Below are positions 25,930-34,831 of a stretch of DNA of 64,000 nt, in pieces; position 1 is the stretch's first letter; the number at the start of each line of letters is the position of its first letter. The notes below the pieces were generated by a model. It saw nothing but the letters and a program-made list of their open reading frames with translations, did not search any database and was not told the DNA's origin. The DNA comes from WRMS01 sp038562165 (lineage in GTDB: Bacteria; Bacillota; Peptococcia; DRI-13; UBA5745): positions 1 to 64,000 of the forward strand of contig JBCFAO010000006.1 in the NCBI GenBank assembly GCA_038562165.1, written 5' to 3'. A program made the translations under genes and the position numbers.

Positions 25930-26340
25930 CAGGCCGCCTGCGCTAGTGGCACTAAATCGCCAAGGCGCAGAAATATGCCTGTAATTGATCATAAACATAG
26001 ACATATAGACCATCCTTCCGTTCTACTTTGTGCATCGTACAGCAAAATCTGCTTCCAGGGCTGCCGCCCGGGCCCCGGCTGGGGCCAACCTCTATGGCAA
26101 AACCGTCTACATTTGCTACTGCCGGGCAATCCATGACTGCCGGCCTGCTTTACGCACTTTGCCATAGCGCTATTCAGAATAAAATAATTATACTTTCTTC
26201 AGGTCAGAAAAGCAAGGGAGAATTTAGTTGATTTGAGCCTGATTATGAGCGGCCCCGGCACCAGGTAAGACGGCGGCAGAAACTGCAGCCCCAGTGCTTC
26301 GGCATTATTGCAGCGGGACAAGCCTAGCCTGGGCTAAGCC
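25930..26340. other. 410-bp intergenic stretch
   Basis: No gene supported. It contains a hairpin CTGCGC/GCGCAG near 25938-25970 and GC-rich self-complementary pieces (CCCCGGCTGGGG near 26073). A 67-codon frame at 26028 lacks a ribosome site and family features. Confidence 0.35.
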
Positions 26341-27762
26341 CTAGCCCCAGTAAGACTGTTGCTCCCGGTAGGCCCTTCTCCTGTCCTCCATTTTTTGTTT
26401 TTGCAGCAGGCGTTTGCGGCGGCGCAGCCAGCGCCGGGTCCTGAAAAAGCAGGCCAAAACAAAGAGACCCATAAAGATAGCCAGAATAGTCTTAACGATC
26501 AAAGCCAGGCCTGACGGCAGCAGGTTAATAAGCCCCAGCAGCTTGCTGAAAACGAGGGCCAGCAGAGAAAAGAGGCCGACAATCCAGGAAAGGGGCGGCG
26601 TTTCTCTAAAAAAGCTGCTGACTCCTGCCGCAGAAAACAGAGGGGCTTTCTCGGGAGGCGGCGGCGGTACCGGCGAGGTCAGGGCAATATCGGCAATCTC
26701 CGGATACATGAGATCAGCGTTGGCCGTAGGCAGATTGAAACTGACGTCAACAGTGGTGCTGCCATCCTCATTTTCTACCGGTTCGCCATAAAGGATGTTA
26801 ACCTGTTCCGGATTCAGATCATTGTGCAACAAATAAGTATAAGAGTCTTCATATTCACTGTCTTCATAGGTTACCGGCCGGAAATGATCAAAACCGTAAT
26901 TTAGCAGCGCCACAGTATCCTGGAAGGAAGCCAGGGAACTAGGGGCTTGAAAAACTACGCAGATCAAAGTGCGGCCATCCCGGCAGGCAGCTTCTACCAG
27001 TGTGTTTTGGGAGGCAGTGGTATAACCGGTTTTACCGCCTAAGATTCCTTCATAGGGCATGGCCCCTTGAGGAATCAGGCGGTTTTTATTATTAAAAATA
27101 CGCCGTTCCTTTTGCAGGTTGGTAGGTTCCAAAAAGTGCTGGTAGGCGCAGCAAATGGTTACAAAACGCGGGTCTTCAATGGCTTTTTTCATAATTAGGG
27201 CCATATCGTAGGCCGTAGTGTAGTGGTCATCGCTGTTTAAACCGTTGGCATTAGAGAAATGGGTGTTTTTGGCCCCCAGTTCTTTAGCTCTTTGGTTCAT
27301 TAAAACAGCAAATTCTTCTATGGAGCCGCTGACGTATTCCGCTACAGCGTTAGCTCCTTCATTGGCGGATTCCAGCATGACGGCGTAGAGAAGCTTCTCC
27401 AAAGGCAGAATTTCTCCCGGCATTAAACCGACGCTGGAAGCATCCCGGGGTACGGAGGATACGGCGGTGTTGGACACGGTCACCGGGTCGGCGGTGTCGC
27501 CTTTTTCTAAAGCCAATAAGGTGGTCATGATCTTGGTAGTGCTGGCAGGCTTGCGAATACCGTGCATATCTCTTTGCAACAAGATCTGACCGGTATCGCC
27601 ATCCATTAAAACAAAGGCCTGAGATTGCACCTCGTCCATAATGGCGGCTTGGGCTTGTCCGACAGGAAAAAGCAGCAGGGTTTGACATATCAATAAAGCA
27701 ATGAGCAGCCCGGAGACCGGACGCAATTGCCAAAAGCGGGTTAAGGCTGTTGGTTTTGGCAT
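26341..27762 (-). CDS. D-alanyl-D-alanine carboxypeptidase (DacF/PBP5 type)
   Basis: 473 residues. Signal peptide to about residue 40; penicillin-binding motifs S74-TT-K77, S132-A-N134 and KTG near 245. The N-terminal catalytic domain is followed by a beta domain, a Pro-rich segment and, unusually, two hydrophobic helices (about 395-445) and a very basic Arg/Lys tail, in place of the usual amphipathic anchor. It trims D-Ala from peptidoglycan. A TATAAT-like -10 is seen on the minus strand near 27823-27828. Confidence 0.88.
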   Translation of the reverse strand: MPKPTALTRFWQLRPVSGLLIALLICQTLLLFPVGQAQAAIMDEVQSQAFVLMDGDTGQILLQRDMHGIRKPASTTKIMTTLLALEKGDTADPVTVSNTAVSSVPRDASSVGLMPGEILPLEKLLYAVMLESANEGANAVAEYVSGSIEEFAVLMNQRAKELGAKNTHFSNANGLNSDDHYTTAYDMALIMKKAIEDPRFVTICCAYQHFLEPTNLQKERRIFNNKNRLIPQGAMPYEGILGGKTGYTTASQNTLVEAACRDGRTLICVVFQAPSSLASFQDTVALLNYGFDHFRPVTYEDSEYEDSYTYLLHNDLNPEQVNILYGEPVENEDGSTTVDVSFNLPTANADLMYPEIADIALTSPVPPPPPEKAPLFSAAGVSSFFRETPPLSWIVGLFSLLALVFSKLLGLINLLPSGLALIVKTILAIFMGLFVLACFFRTRRWLRRRKRLLQKQKMEDRRRAYREQQSYWG

Positions 27763-27921
27763 AGCTGCTGAAAAATCCTTTCATTTAATCACAGGGTCGA
27801 AGCCTCAGTTAAAAACGATTATATCATAATTAAGCGAAAGCGGGAAACAATAATTGGGAACAGACGGAAAGGTTTACAAAGAGGTCATAAATTTGTAAAA
27901 GAAAGGCAGGAGGCGAGGAAT

Positions 27922-28119
27922 TTGGACGAGAAGGGCAGCGGCTTCAGAAAAGAAGAGCCGGACTTTCGCCGCAAATGCGAAGAGGCAGGCACCGATATGG
28001 ACGCTTTGATCAATTTAATGGGCCAGCATAGAAGCGATATGGAAATTGCCGACGAGCTGGGATTAGCCCCCGGAGCGGTGGCCAATCTGAAAGGCCATTT
28101 GCAGAAGAAAGACCGCTAA
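27922..28119 (+). CDS. small helix-turn-helix-like protein
   Basis: 65 residues, charged, with a C-terminal helix-turn-helix-like stretch 'DMEIADELGLAPGAVANLKGHL'. GGAGG lies upstream of TTG 27922. I do not recognise the family. It stands alone, followed by a strong hairpin, between the carboxypeptidase (divergent) and rmuC. Confidence 0.6.
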   Translation: MDEKGSGFRKEEPDFRRKCEEAGTDMDALINLMGQHRSDMEIADELGLAPGAVANLKGHLQKKDR

Positions 28120-28162
28120 TGCTGTGTGCCGGCTAAAAGTTAAAAGCGGAAAGGAAAAAGGG

Positions 28163-28233
28163 TGAAAGGGAGGCAAGTGAATGGGGGTAATGACCCCCTG
28201 GCGGCAGGCTTTCCTTGCCTCTTTTCCCTTTCT
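28163..28233 (+). terminator. nested hairpin terminator
   Basis: GAGGCAAG (28170-28177) pairs with CTTGCCTC (28214-28221), an inner GGGGGT/ACCCCC stem (28184-28199) sits within, and TTTTCCCTTT follows. Confidence 0.6.
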
Positions 28234-28306
28234 ATGTGTTATAATGAGGCGTTATAATGCGGCGTCAGAATTAGGCGTAGAATAAGGCCTATGGGGAGGA
28301 AGCAAA

Positions 28307-29617
28307 TTGGAGACAGTATTGATTATCTTATTAATAGCGGTAATTGTCCTGCTGGTATTGGTGCTGTTTTCTTTCCGGAGTCTGTCGGAACAGTTGAGGT
28401 CGGCGGCCCGGGAAGAGGCCGGCCGCCAAGGGGGAGAGCAGCGGCTATTTCTGGAAACGGTTACGGCCCAGCTGCAGAGCAGCCAGGAAAGCCAAAAGAA
28501 TGCTATAGCCCAGTTAAGCAACGAAACTGCCAGAATATTAGAGATTTACCGGCAATCTATGCAAAGAGGCAACGAGCAAGTGGCCCTGCGGCTGCAGCAG
28601 ATTCAGGAGAGCCAGGAGGCCAGGCTGGACCGTCTGGGGCAGCGGGTGGACCAGCGCCTGGAGAAAGTAACCGAGGCTATGGACGGCCGTTTGACTGCAA
28701 TGCAGGCCACGGTGGATGAAAAGCTTCATAAAACCTTAGAGGAGCGGATCGGCCAGTCCTTTCAATTGGTGAGCCAACGGCTGGAGCAGGTTTATAAAGG
28801 CTTGGGGGAGATGCAGACCTTGGCCGCCGGCGTGGGAGATCTGAAAAAAGTTCTTTCCAACGTCAAAACCCGGGGTGTGTTGGGTGAATACCAATTGGGA
28901 GCCATTTTGGAGCAGATTTTGTCACCGGATCAATATGCCGCCAATGTGGCCACGAAAAAAGGCAGCCGGGAGGTGGTGGAATACGCTGTCCGCCTGCCGG
29001 GGGCCGGTGAGGATACGGTTTGGCTGCCCATCGACGCCAAATTTCCCGCCGATAGTTACAGTCAATTGGTGGAGGCTTATGAAAGAGGCGACGCCCAGGA
29101 AGTGGCGGCAGCGGCTCAGGCTCTGGAGCAGCGGATTCGCCGCTTTGCCAAGGATATTCGGGATAAATATGTGGAGCCGCCCTGTACTACGGATTTTGCT
29201 ATCCTGTTTCTGCCCTTTGAAGGCCTTTATGCAGAAGTTGTCCGCCGGGGTATGGTAGAAAGCCTGCAGCGGGATTACCGGATTAATATTGCCGGTCCCA
29301 CCACACTGGCGGCTTTGCTTAATAGCCTGCAAATGGGCTTTAAAACCTTGGCTATTCAAAAACGGTCCGGTGAAGTCTGGCAAGTTTTGGGGGCGGTTAA
29401 AACCGAATTTGATAAATTCGGAATAGTCCTTGAATCTACCCAACAGCGGTTGGATCAGGCTAATAAAGAACTGGACAAGCTAATTGGCGTCAGAACCCGC
29501 CAGATTCGCCGGCGGCTGCAGGATGTGGTAGCCTTGCCCGAGGGGGAGGCCTGTGATTTGCTGGCCCGGGAGGAACTGGGCCGGGAGGCGTTGGCCGGTA
29601 CAGAAGAGTATGAGTAA
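28307..29617 (+). CDS. rmuC: RmuC-family DNA recombination protein
   Basis: 436 residues. One N-terminal membrane helix (about 3-22), a long Gln/Glu/Arg coiled coil to about 190, then the RmuC core: 'TRGVLGEYQLGAILEQIL', 'WLPIDAKFPADSYSQL', 'FLPFEGLYAEVV'. RmuC proteins limit rearrangements at inverted repeats in E. coli, which is interesting given the inverted surface genes at 49-58 kb. Start TTG 28307 behind GGGGAGGAA. Confidence 0.9.
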   Translation: METVLIILLIAVIVLLVLVLFSFRSLSEQLRSAAREEAGRQGGEQRLFLETVTAQLQSSQESQKNAIAQLSNETARILEIYRQSMQRGNEQVALRLQQIQESQEARLDRLGQRVDQRLEKVTEAMDGRLTAMQATVDEKLHKTLEERIGQSFQLVSQRLEQVYKGLGEMQTLAAGVGDLKKVLSNVKTRGVLGEYQLGAILEQILSPDQYAANVATKKGSREVVEYAVRLPGAGEDTVWLPIDAKFPADSYSQLVEAYERGDAQEVAAAAQALEQRIRRFAKDIRDKYVEPPCTTDFAILFLPFEGLYAEVVRRGMVESLQRDYRINIAGPTTLAALLNSLQMGFKTLAIQKRSGEVWQVLGAVKTEFDKFGIVLESTQQRLDQANKELDKLIGVRTRQIRRRLQDVVALPEGEACDLLAREELGREALAGTEEYE

Positions 29618-29739
29618 GCGGTAATGGGGTTGTTTGTTCATCGGCCTGATAGGGCAGCCTGCCCCTGGCTTCATCTTAAGAATATTAGCTCAAGTTAATA
29701 TTTTGTCGATTTGCAGGTAATTTGCATTTGCTTTTTGCC

Positions 29740-29762
29740 TTTAAAGTATGGTATTCTTTAAA
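29740..29762. promoter_or_regulatory. palindrome before the Fur-family gene
   Basis: TTTAAAG (29740-29746) and CTTTAAA (29756-29762) are complementary with a nine-base spacer, 30-50 bp upstream of the start. It is a likely self-regulatory site, and overlaps a TATGGTAT -10-like element. Confidence 0.5.
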
Positions 29763-29792
29763 AGAAGAGTAGTAAATAGTGGAGGGTTACTG

Positions 29793-30305
29793 TTGAATCA
29801 GGAAGTGGATCTGAGAAAGACAAAGCAGCGCAAAAAGCTGCTGGATATTTTTACATCGGTAAGCAAGCCGCTGACGGCGGATCAGATATTAAAACGGTGT
29901 CAAAACGAGTGCCCCAATATGGCGCTGACCACCGTATACCGCAACCTGGACCGGCTCATTGACCTGGGCCATGTGACAAAAGCCGTATACCCTGACGGTA
30001 CCGCCCGCTTTTCGGCGGCGGGGGCTAATCATAAGCACATGGTAACTTGCCGCATCTGCCATGCTCAGGTGGCTATCGAAAATTGCCCGGTACAAGCCAG
30101 CGAGGACCTGATTTCTCAGCAAACCGGCTATTTAATCGAACACCATTATTTAGAATTTTTTGGGGTTTGCCCCAATTGTCTTAAGCGGGAGCTGCCTTTT
30201 CAGCACCGGCGGGTGCATTTGCCGGGAGTGGCCCAGGACAGCTCTTTTACAGAAGAGGAATTTCCTTTTGATCCGGAGGAGTTTAATCAGGATGACGAAG
30301 CATAA
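29793..30305 (+). CDS. Fur-family metalloregulator
   Basis: 170 residues. Winged helix with 'MALTTVYRNLDRLIDLG', the conserved Fur recognition helix, then 'HKHMVTCRICH' and 'HHYLEFFGVCPNC' giving two CxxC pairs for structural zinc. Whether it senses iron, zinc or peroxide cannot be decided. GGAGGG lies six bases before TTG 29793; the open frame to 29748 has no site. A 25-residue acidic tail is unusual. It overlaps the thioesterase gene by 14 bp. Confidence 0.88.
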   Translation: MNQEVDLRKTKQRKKLLDIFTSVSKPLTADQILKRCQNECPNMALTTVYRNLDRLIDLGHVTKAVYPDGTARFSAAGANHKHMVTCRICHAQVAIENCPVQASEDLISQQTGYLIEHHYLEFFGVCPNCLKRELPFQHRRVHLPGVAQDSSFTEEEFPFDPEEFNQDDEA

Positions 30306-30798
30306 AGTAATCGGCAAACAATATATCAGCGAGATGTGTTTTTGCTGCGGTCAGGATAATCCGGGGGGGCTGAAGGCCCAGTTTTATGATTTGGACGAGG
30401 GCAAAACCGTAGCGGTTTTCCAGCCCGGCGAAACATTTCAAAGCTATCCCCAAAGGCTCCACGGCGGCGTGGCTGCTTCGATTCTTGATGAGGCGCTGGG
30501 CCGGGCCATCCTGCCTCTAGAGCCGGACTGCTGGGCGGTGACGGCGGAGCTGACCATTCGCTACAAGAAGCCGGTGCCCCTGGATGTGCCCCTCAAGGTA
30601 GTGGCCCAGGTGACGGAAAACAGCCGCCGGCTTTTTCGCAGCAGCGGCGAATTAATCCTGCCCGACGGCCAGGTGGCGGTTACGGCTTCCGGGACTTATA
30701 TGAAGCAATCGTTAACGAAGATTGCTGAATTGAGTGATCAGGAGTTGGAGCGGATATTTATTCCTCAGGAAAAAGATAAGGATTTTCTTGAATTTTAA
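30292..30798 (+). CDS. PaaI-type hotdog thioesterase
   Basis: 168 residues. 'RLHGGVAASILDEALGRA' is the 4HBT/PaaI active-site helix with the HGG turn, and an N-terminal CFCCGQDNPGGL segment is typical of a subgroup. It hydrolyses acyl-CoA thioesters; the acyl group is unknown. ATG 30292 with GGAGGA 11 bases upstream. Translated in overlap with the Fur-family gene. Confidence 0.8.
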   Translation: MTKHKVIGKQYISEMCFCCGQDNPGGLKAQFYDLDEGKTVAVFQPGETFQSYPQRLHGGVAASILDEALGRAILPLEPDCWAVTAELTIRYKKPVPLDVPLKVVAQVTENSRRLFRSSGELILPDGQVAVTASGTYMKQSLTKIAELSDQELERIFIPQEKDKDFLEF

Positions 30799-30824
30799 AT
30801 TTGTATAAATCGTGGCAACATAAC

Positions 30825-30853
30825 AAAAACGGGCTCCAAAGGAGTCCGTTTTT
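30825..30853 (+). terminator. terminator after the thioesterase gene
   Basis: AACGGGCTCC/GGAGTCCGTT stem with a three-base loop, flanked by A5 and T5, so usable from both sides. Confidence 0.85.
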
Positions 30854-30978
30854 ACATGCATATAGAGCTATAGGGCGCCAATTATTTAGGCGTGTCTAGG
30901 GGTTGAGGATGGCGGCTAGTTGAGTTTAACAGCGATCTACTAGAGTTTAGTAGAGTCAGTAAGGGTTTGGTAGAGGGC

Positions 30979-31533
30979 TTAGAGGCCCTCTTTCAGCCGC
31001 TTTCTGGCCCGGCTGACGCTGACGGGATGAGCGCCGATAGCCATAGCGATGCAAGTTTCCGTCACCGACAAATCATCGGGCAAGTCCATTTGCATTAAAT
31101 TGTGCTCAAAAGAGGCAATCTGCTCTTCCAAAGTCCGCAAAGTGGAGGTTTCCAGCTCGTCCATAACCCTGGTAAACATCCGGCTGCTGTAAAGCATCAT
31201 ATTGTAGCAAAGATCCACATTTTCCTTGAGCAGATCATTAAACAGGCGGGTGGGGATGCAGCGCAGGGTGGTTTTGCTCAAAGTAAAACAGGTCACTTCT
31301 TTATCGTGACCGTAAAAACCGCCAAGTCCCAGAATGGAATTGCTGTCGTAAAGCCCCGTGCCTTTAAATCTGCCGTCTTCGGCGCTGCGCACCGACATCA
31401 GCAAGCCGTCGGTAACGATCCAGACATTGTGCTGAGGACCGAAATTAAAGGTGTGAAATTTCTTGCGCTTTAATTCCAGGGTCTGCGAGGGCAAAATATC
31501 TAATATTTGTTGGACAAATTTCTCATCTTTCAT
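30979..31533 (-). CDS. Crp/Fnr-type regulator
   Basis: 184 residues: an N-terminal cyclic-nucleotide-binding-like beta roll (about 10-115), a long dimer helix and a short C-terminal helix-turn-helix ('VTETCIAMAIGAHPVSVSRARKRLKEG'). The DNA-binding part is shorter than in Crp. The effector is unknown; two isolated cysteines in the sensor domain do not form an Fnr cluster motif. Read 24 bp after the hlyIII gene, probably one transcript. Confidence 0.75.
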   Translation of the reverse strand: MKDEKFVQQILDILPSQTLELKRKKFHTFNFGPQHNVWIVTDGLLMSVRSAEDGRFKGTGLYDSNSILGLGGFYGHDKEVTCFTLSKTTLRCIPTRLFNDLLKENVDLCYNMMLYSSRMFTRVMDELETSTLRTLEEQIASFEHNLMQMDLPDDLSVTETCIAMAIGAHPVSVSRARKRLKEGL

Positions 31534-31557
31534 CGCGTACGCCTCCCTTATACGGCC

Positions 31558-32205
31558 TTATATTACGTAAAACTGGACGGCAAAATAGTGGAGTAAGGCG
31601 CCGGCTAATACAAAAAGATGCCATACGGAATGCATGTATTTGACGGTATCCTTGCGGTAAAAATAGACCCCAAAGGTGTAAGCCAAACCTCCTGTGACTA
31701 AAAAGGCCAAGCCGCCGGCGGGTAGCAGCCGGATCAGGGGAACGATGGCAATGACGATGCACCAGCCCATGCCCAAATAAGCGGCCAGAGAGAATTTCTC
31801 AAAACGCTCAATGCTGATGCAGTTTAAGACTACGCCCACGATGGCCAGGGCCCAGACCAGGCCGAAAATAGTCCAGCCCAAAGGTCCCCGGAGCGTCACC
31901 AAAGTATAAGGGATATAGCTGCCGGCAATAAGCAGGAAAATGGAGGAGTGGTCAAAAACCCGGAAAACCCGTTTGGCCTTTTCCGGCACCAGAGCATGGT
32001 AAAGAGTGGACATCAAAAACAGCAGGATCAAGGTGGCGCCGTAGATGGAAACGCTGACGATTTTCCAAGGGTCTCCGGTCATGGCTGCGGTGACGATCAT
32101 TACCACCGTGCCGGCAATGGCCAGAGCGGCGCCTATGCCGTGGGTAATGGCGTTAGCAATTTCTTCGGCGACGGTAAAAAAAGAACCGGGCAAGATATTG
32201 TTCAT
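31558..32205 (-). CDS. hemolysin III (PAQR/HlyIII) membrane protein
   Basis: 215 residues, seven predicted membrane helices. 'EEIANAITHGIGAALAIAG' at the start and 'HSVWHLFVLAGALLHYFAV' at the end carry the conserved His and Ser residues of the PAQR family. The molecular function in bacteria is not settled. I start at ATG 32205 with GGAGTG six bases upstream; the frame is open to 32478 but that part has no family features. Confidence 0.85.
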   Translation of the reverse strand: MNNILPGSFFTVAEEIANAITHGIGAALAIAGTVVMIVTAAMTGDPWKIVSVSIYGATLILLFLMSTLYHALVPEKAKRVFRVFDHSSIFLLIAGSYIPYTLVTLRGPLGWTIFGLVWALAIVGVVLNCISIERFEKFSLAAYLGMGWCIVIAIVPLIRLLPAGGLAFLVTGGLAYTFGVYFYRKDTVKYMHSVWHLFVLAGALLHYFAVQFYVI

Positions 32206-32419
32206 AAGCGGCACTCCAATTATAATATATTTTGCGGTATTATGTGTGCTATGATAATTATATGCTGCTTTAGCTAATATTAATATTATAGACATTTTGG
32301 AAGCCAGAAGCAAGGTTGAAAAATAGCTTAATCGAAATAGGCAAGAGTTTAACTTGTAAATAGGCAAGCATGAAGAGAACCGGCGGCGAAGCCGGCAGTT
32401 ATCTGGGGGCAAGGGAAAA

Positions 32420-33505
32420 GTGGAGAATACAGCAACGAATAAATTGGCAATCAAGTTGGTCAAGGGCAGCGACGGCATGTTGAACTATGACGTTCAGGTG
32501 CTGGATCGGGAGGCCAGCGTCCAGGATTATCTGGATGCCCTCAACGATTTTCAGGAAGAAAAGGTGGCGCCCTGCGATGGCTGCAGCAATTGCTGCTGGG
32601 AGCGGGTGCCTTTGACGGCGCCGGACGTATTGCGGTATGCCGCAGCTTTTTATGGGGATGAGCCGGAGGCGGCAAAGGCGGATGCCGGGGTGACAGTGGC
32701 GCAAGGGGAAACCTCAAATAAAGCATTTGGTGGTGCCGCCAATCTTGCTGACGAATATGGCGATTCGGCCGCTGCACATGATGATTTGAATGATGCACCC
32801 GGCGATTCAAGTGGTGCACCCAGCGGTTCGAGTGGTGCACCCAGCGATTCGAGTAGTGCATTTGATGATTTCTTTGATGCGGGAGATGGCGGCTCCGGCG
32901 GCCCCTCCTTATATTTTGGCAACTTGCGGCAAAAGGATACCAGGCAAAATCTGCGTTTTATCAGGGAATATGCTGAGATTCGGGGCGGCGATGTTGCCGG
33001 GGCGGCGGTGCCAGAGGCAGAAGCGGCAAAAGCGGAAGAGGCTGCAGGCATGGGAGCGAAGGCAGAAGAGGCTGCAAGTGTGGCACCAAAGGCAGAAGGG
33101 GCAAAAGCAGAAGAGGCTGCAAGTGTGGCACCAAAGGCAGAAGCGGCAAATACCTCAGCGGCGGCAGAGAGCCCCGGTCTTATCGACATTTATCTGCGGC
33201 GGTTGGAGGCGGGAAATTGTGTTTTTCTGGATTTGGACAAGCAGCGTTGCCGGGCCCATGCTTTGAGGCCTTTGGTTTGCCAAAGCTACGTTTGCCTGCC
33301 CTCCAGCCGCCGGGCCGAAGCTTTGCGCCGCCAGATCGTCAACGAAGGAGAAAACGAGCTGATTCGTGTTCTTGGCGAGCAGGTGGCCAAGGATTGGCAG
33401 GACTACCGATCCAAAGGTTTTGCAGGCAAAGAACGCTTTGCCGATGTGGCTCTGCGTGATGTGGTTAATGAAGGGTTGTGGCAGCGTCTGCTGGCGGAGG
33501 AATAG
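32420..33505 (+). CDS. YkgJ-type cysteine-cluster protein with low-complexity insert
   Basis: 361 residues. The N-terminus has CDGCSNCCWERVPL and the C-terminus CVFLD...CRAHALRPLVCQSYVC, together the (CxxCxxCC...C...C) zinc/iron cluster of YkgJ proteins. Between them about 170 residues are low complexity: repeats of Gly-Ala-Pro-Ser-(Gly/Asp)-Ser-Ser near 130-145 and of KAEEAASVAP near 205-240, with matching DNA repeats at 32805-32862 and 33020-33150. YkgJ proteins are normally about 120-250 residues, so the insert probably grew by repeat expansion. Start GTG 32420 with a weak site. Confidence 0.75.
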   Translation: MENTATNKLAIKLVKGSDGMLNYDVQVLDREASVQDYLDALNDFQEEKVAPCDGCSNCCWERVPLTAPDVLRYAAAFYGDEPEAAKADAGVTVAQGETSNKAFGGAANLADEYGDSAAAHDDLNDAPGDSSGAPSGSSGAPSDSSSAFDDFFDAGDGGSGGPSLYFGNLRQKDTRQNLRFIREYAEIRGGDVAGAAVPEAEAAKAEEAAGMGAKAEEAASVAPKAEGAKAEEAASVAPKAEAANTSAAAESPGLIDIYLRRLEAGNCVFLDLDKQRCRAHALRPLVCQSYVCLPSSRRAEALRRQIVNEGENELIRVLGEQVAKDWQDYRSKGFAGKERFADVALRDVVNEGLWQRLLAEE

Positions 33506-33506
33506 T

Positions 33507-33749
33507 ATGTTTAAACGAAATAGCCTTAAACGGCTGAATCATATATTGAATGTGATAATTGGCTCCTTTTTGGGGGTGTTTACCGGGCATAGCTTATATA
33601 GATTTTGGCATTACAAAACACATCGCGGTTTATACGATTGGCAATCGGCGCCCTGGTATTCCAGCATTTTGGTTTACGGTGGGGTTACTGCCGTTATTTT
33701 ATTGGTAGCTGTTGTTATCAAGTGCATTATACGGAAGAGAATAAAATAG
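33507..33749 (+). CDS. small two-helix membrane protein
   Basis: 80 residues with two membrane helices ('NVIIGSFLGVFTGHSLY', 'ILVYGGVTAVILLVAVVI') and basic ends. It follows the YkgJ-type gene by one base behind GAGGAA, so it is co-translated. The family is one of the common uncharacterised small membrane proteins of Clostridia, as far as I can tell. Confidence 0.75.
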   Translation: MFKRNSLKRLNHILNVIIGSFLGVFTGHSLYRFWHYKTHRGLYDWQSAPWYSSILVYGGVTAVILLVAVVIKCIIRKRIK

Positions 33750-33800
33750 CAGATGAATTGCCGCCATGGCCCAGGCTCATGCTCTGGACAATGGACCCAT

Positions 33801-34092
33801 GCTCAAAATTGCAAGTTTGTTTGCTGAAGCTTTGAAAAAGGAGCAAAATTGCAAGTTTGTCGTTGTTTGTCTAGGCTAACTGTGCAAAATTGCAGGTTTG
33901 TTATCTTTAAATCACTGCTTAGGAAACCTATTTAGCCTGAAACGGGCTGAATTTAGCCTGAGAACCCTATTTTCAGGCTAAATCATCTATTACAAACTTG
34001 CAATTTTGCTCAAAATGCCGCGATTCTGGATACAAACTTGCAATTTTGCTCAGTTAGCCAGTGCATACCGCAACAAACCTGCAATTTTGCAC
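33801..34092. repeat. six 20-bp repeats, three direct then three inverted, 40/41-bp period
   Basis: Three copies of (G)(C/A/T)(T/G)CAAAATTGCA(A/G)GTTTGT start at 33801, 33841 and 33882. Three reverse-complement copies start at 33992, 34032 and 34073. Spacings are 40 and 41 bp in both groups. The last copy of each group carries the same A-to-G change (AGGTTTGT / ACAAACCT). Between the groups TTTAGCCTGA (33931, 33951) faces TCAGGCTAAA (33973). No gene lies within. Confidence 0.9.
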
Positions 34093-34207
34093 GGTTTGCC
34101 TGGGCTACTGCCTGAGCCACTGTCTGGGCTACTGCCTGGGTCAATGCCCGGGGCAGCGCCCGGCATATACTATTGACGCCGGGTCTTCTTAATAAAGCAA
34201 ATAAAAT
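34093..34207. repeat. imperfect CTGGGCTACTGCC repeats
   Basis: Four imperfect copies of a 14-16-bp unit (CTGGGCTACTGC, CTGAGCCACTGT and variants) occupy 34099-34150, followed by a GCCCGGGGC palindrome. No gene is supported. Confidence 0.5.
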
Positions 34208-34260
34208 AAAAGACTGCCCGGCTGCTGAGGCAATTGCCTCTGAGAACCGGACAGTCTTTT
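34208..34260 (-). terminator. terminator of the isc operon
   Basis: AAAAGACTG/CAGTCTTTT plus CCGG/CCGG, with an inner GAGGCAATTGCCTC palindrome; T runs on both strands. About 100 bp after the iscU stop. Confidence 0.75.
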
Positions 34261-34363
34261 GTTTTGGGTACAAATACAAATGCAAGTGACAGGGTAAGGA
34301 ATAAAGGGTGTAAGGAATGGGGTGAATAAAGGGAAAAGGGAGCAGCAGGGTTATGCTGCAAAA

Positions 34364-34798
34364 TTAAACTTCGTGTAAATGGCAATGGTCGCAGTCTTCG
34401 CAGGCAAAAGCGGCTTTGTCATAATCGATGCCGTTTTTCTCATAATAATCGGCGATGGCGGCCTTGATTGCCTGCTCGGCCAAAACGGAACAATGAATCT
34501 TTGCCGGCGGCAGGCCGTCCAGAGCCTCTACCACTGCCTTATTGGTCAGCTCCAAAGCTTGGTCGATGGGCTTGCCTTTGACCAGCTCCGTGGCCATAGA
34601 GCTGGTGGCGATAGCGGAGGCGCAGCCGAAGGTATTAAAGGTCACATCGGTGATGATACCATCCTCGACTTTAATGTACATTTTCATGATATCGCCGCAT
34701 TTGGCGTTGCCTACCTCGCCGATGCCGTCGGCATCGTCCATCTTGCCTAAATTGCGGGGATTGGCGAAATGGTCCATGACTTTTTCACTATATAACAT
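34364..34798 (-). CDS. iscU: Fe-S scaffold IscU/NifU-N
   Basis: 144 residues. Cluster ligands C34 (with D36), C59 and C103 are in the IscU positions. It lacks the NifU C-terminal domains but has a short tail with four extra Cys/His residues, CEDCDHCHLH, that could bind another metal. It receives sulfur from the cysteine desulfurase encoded upstream. Third gene of the iscR-iscS-iscU operon. Confidence 0.92.
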   Translation of the reverse strand: MLYSEKVMDHFANPRNLGKMDDADGIGEVGNAKCGDIMKMYIKVEDGIITDVTFNTFGCASAIATSSMATELVKGKPIDQALELTNKAVVEALDGLPPAKIHCSVLAEQAIKAAIADYYEKNGIDYDKAAFACEDCDHCHLHEV

Positions 34799-34831
34799 GA
34801 GATTTCACTCCTTTTTTGATCAGGCGGTTTT

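Noticed and set aside
26028..26231. 67-codon ORF in the gap between the symporter and carboxypeptidase
   Set aside because: No ribosome site, no family features, GC-rich self-complementary DNA explains the open frame.
33801..34092. CRISPR array
   Set aside because: Repeats are 20 bp, only three per orientation, the second group is inverted, and no cas genes are in the window.
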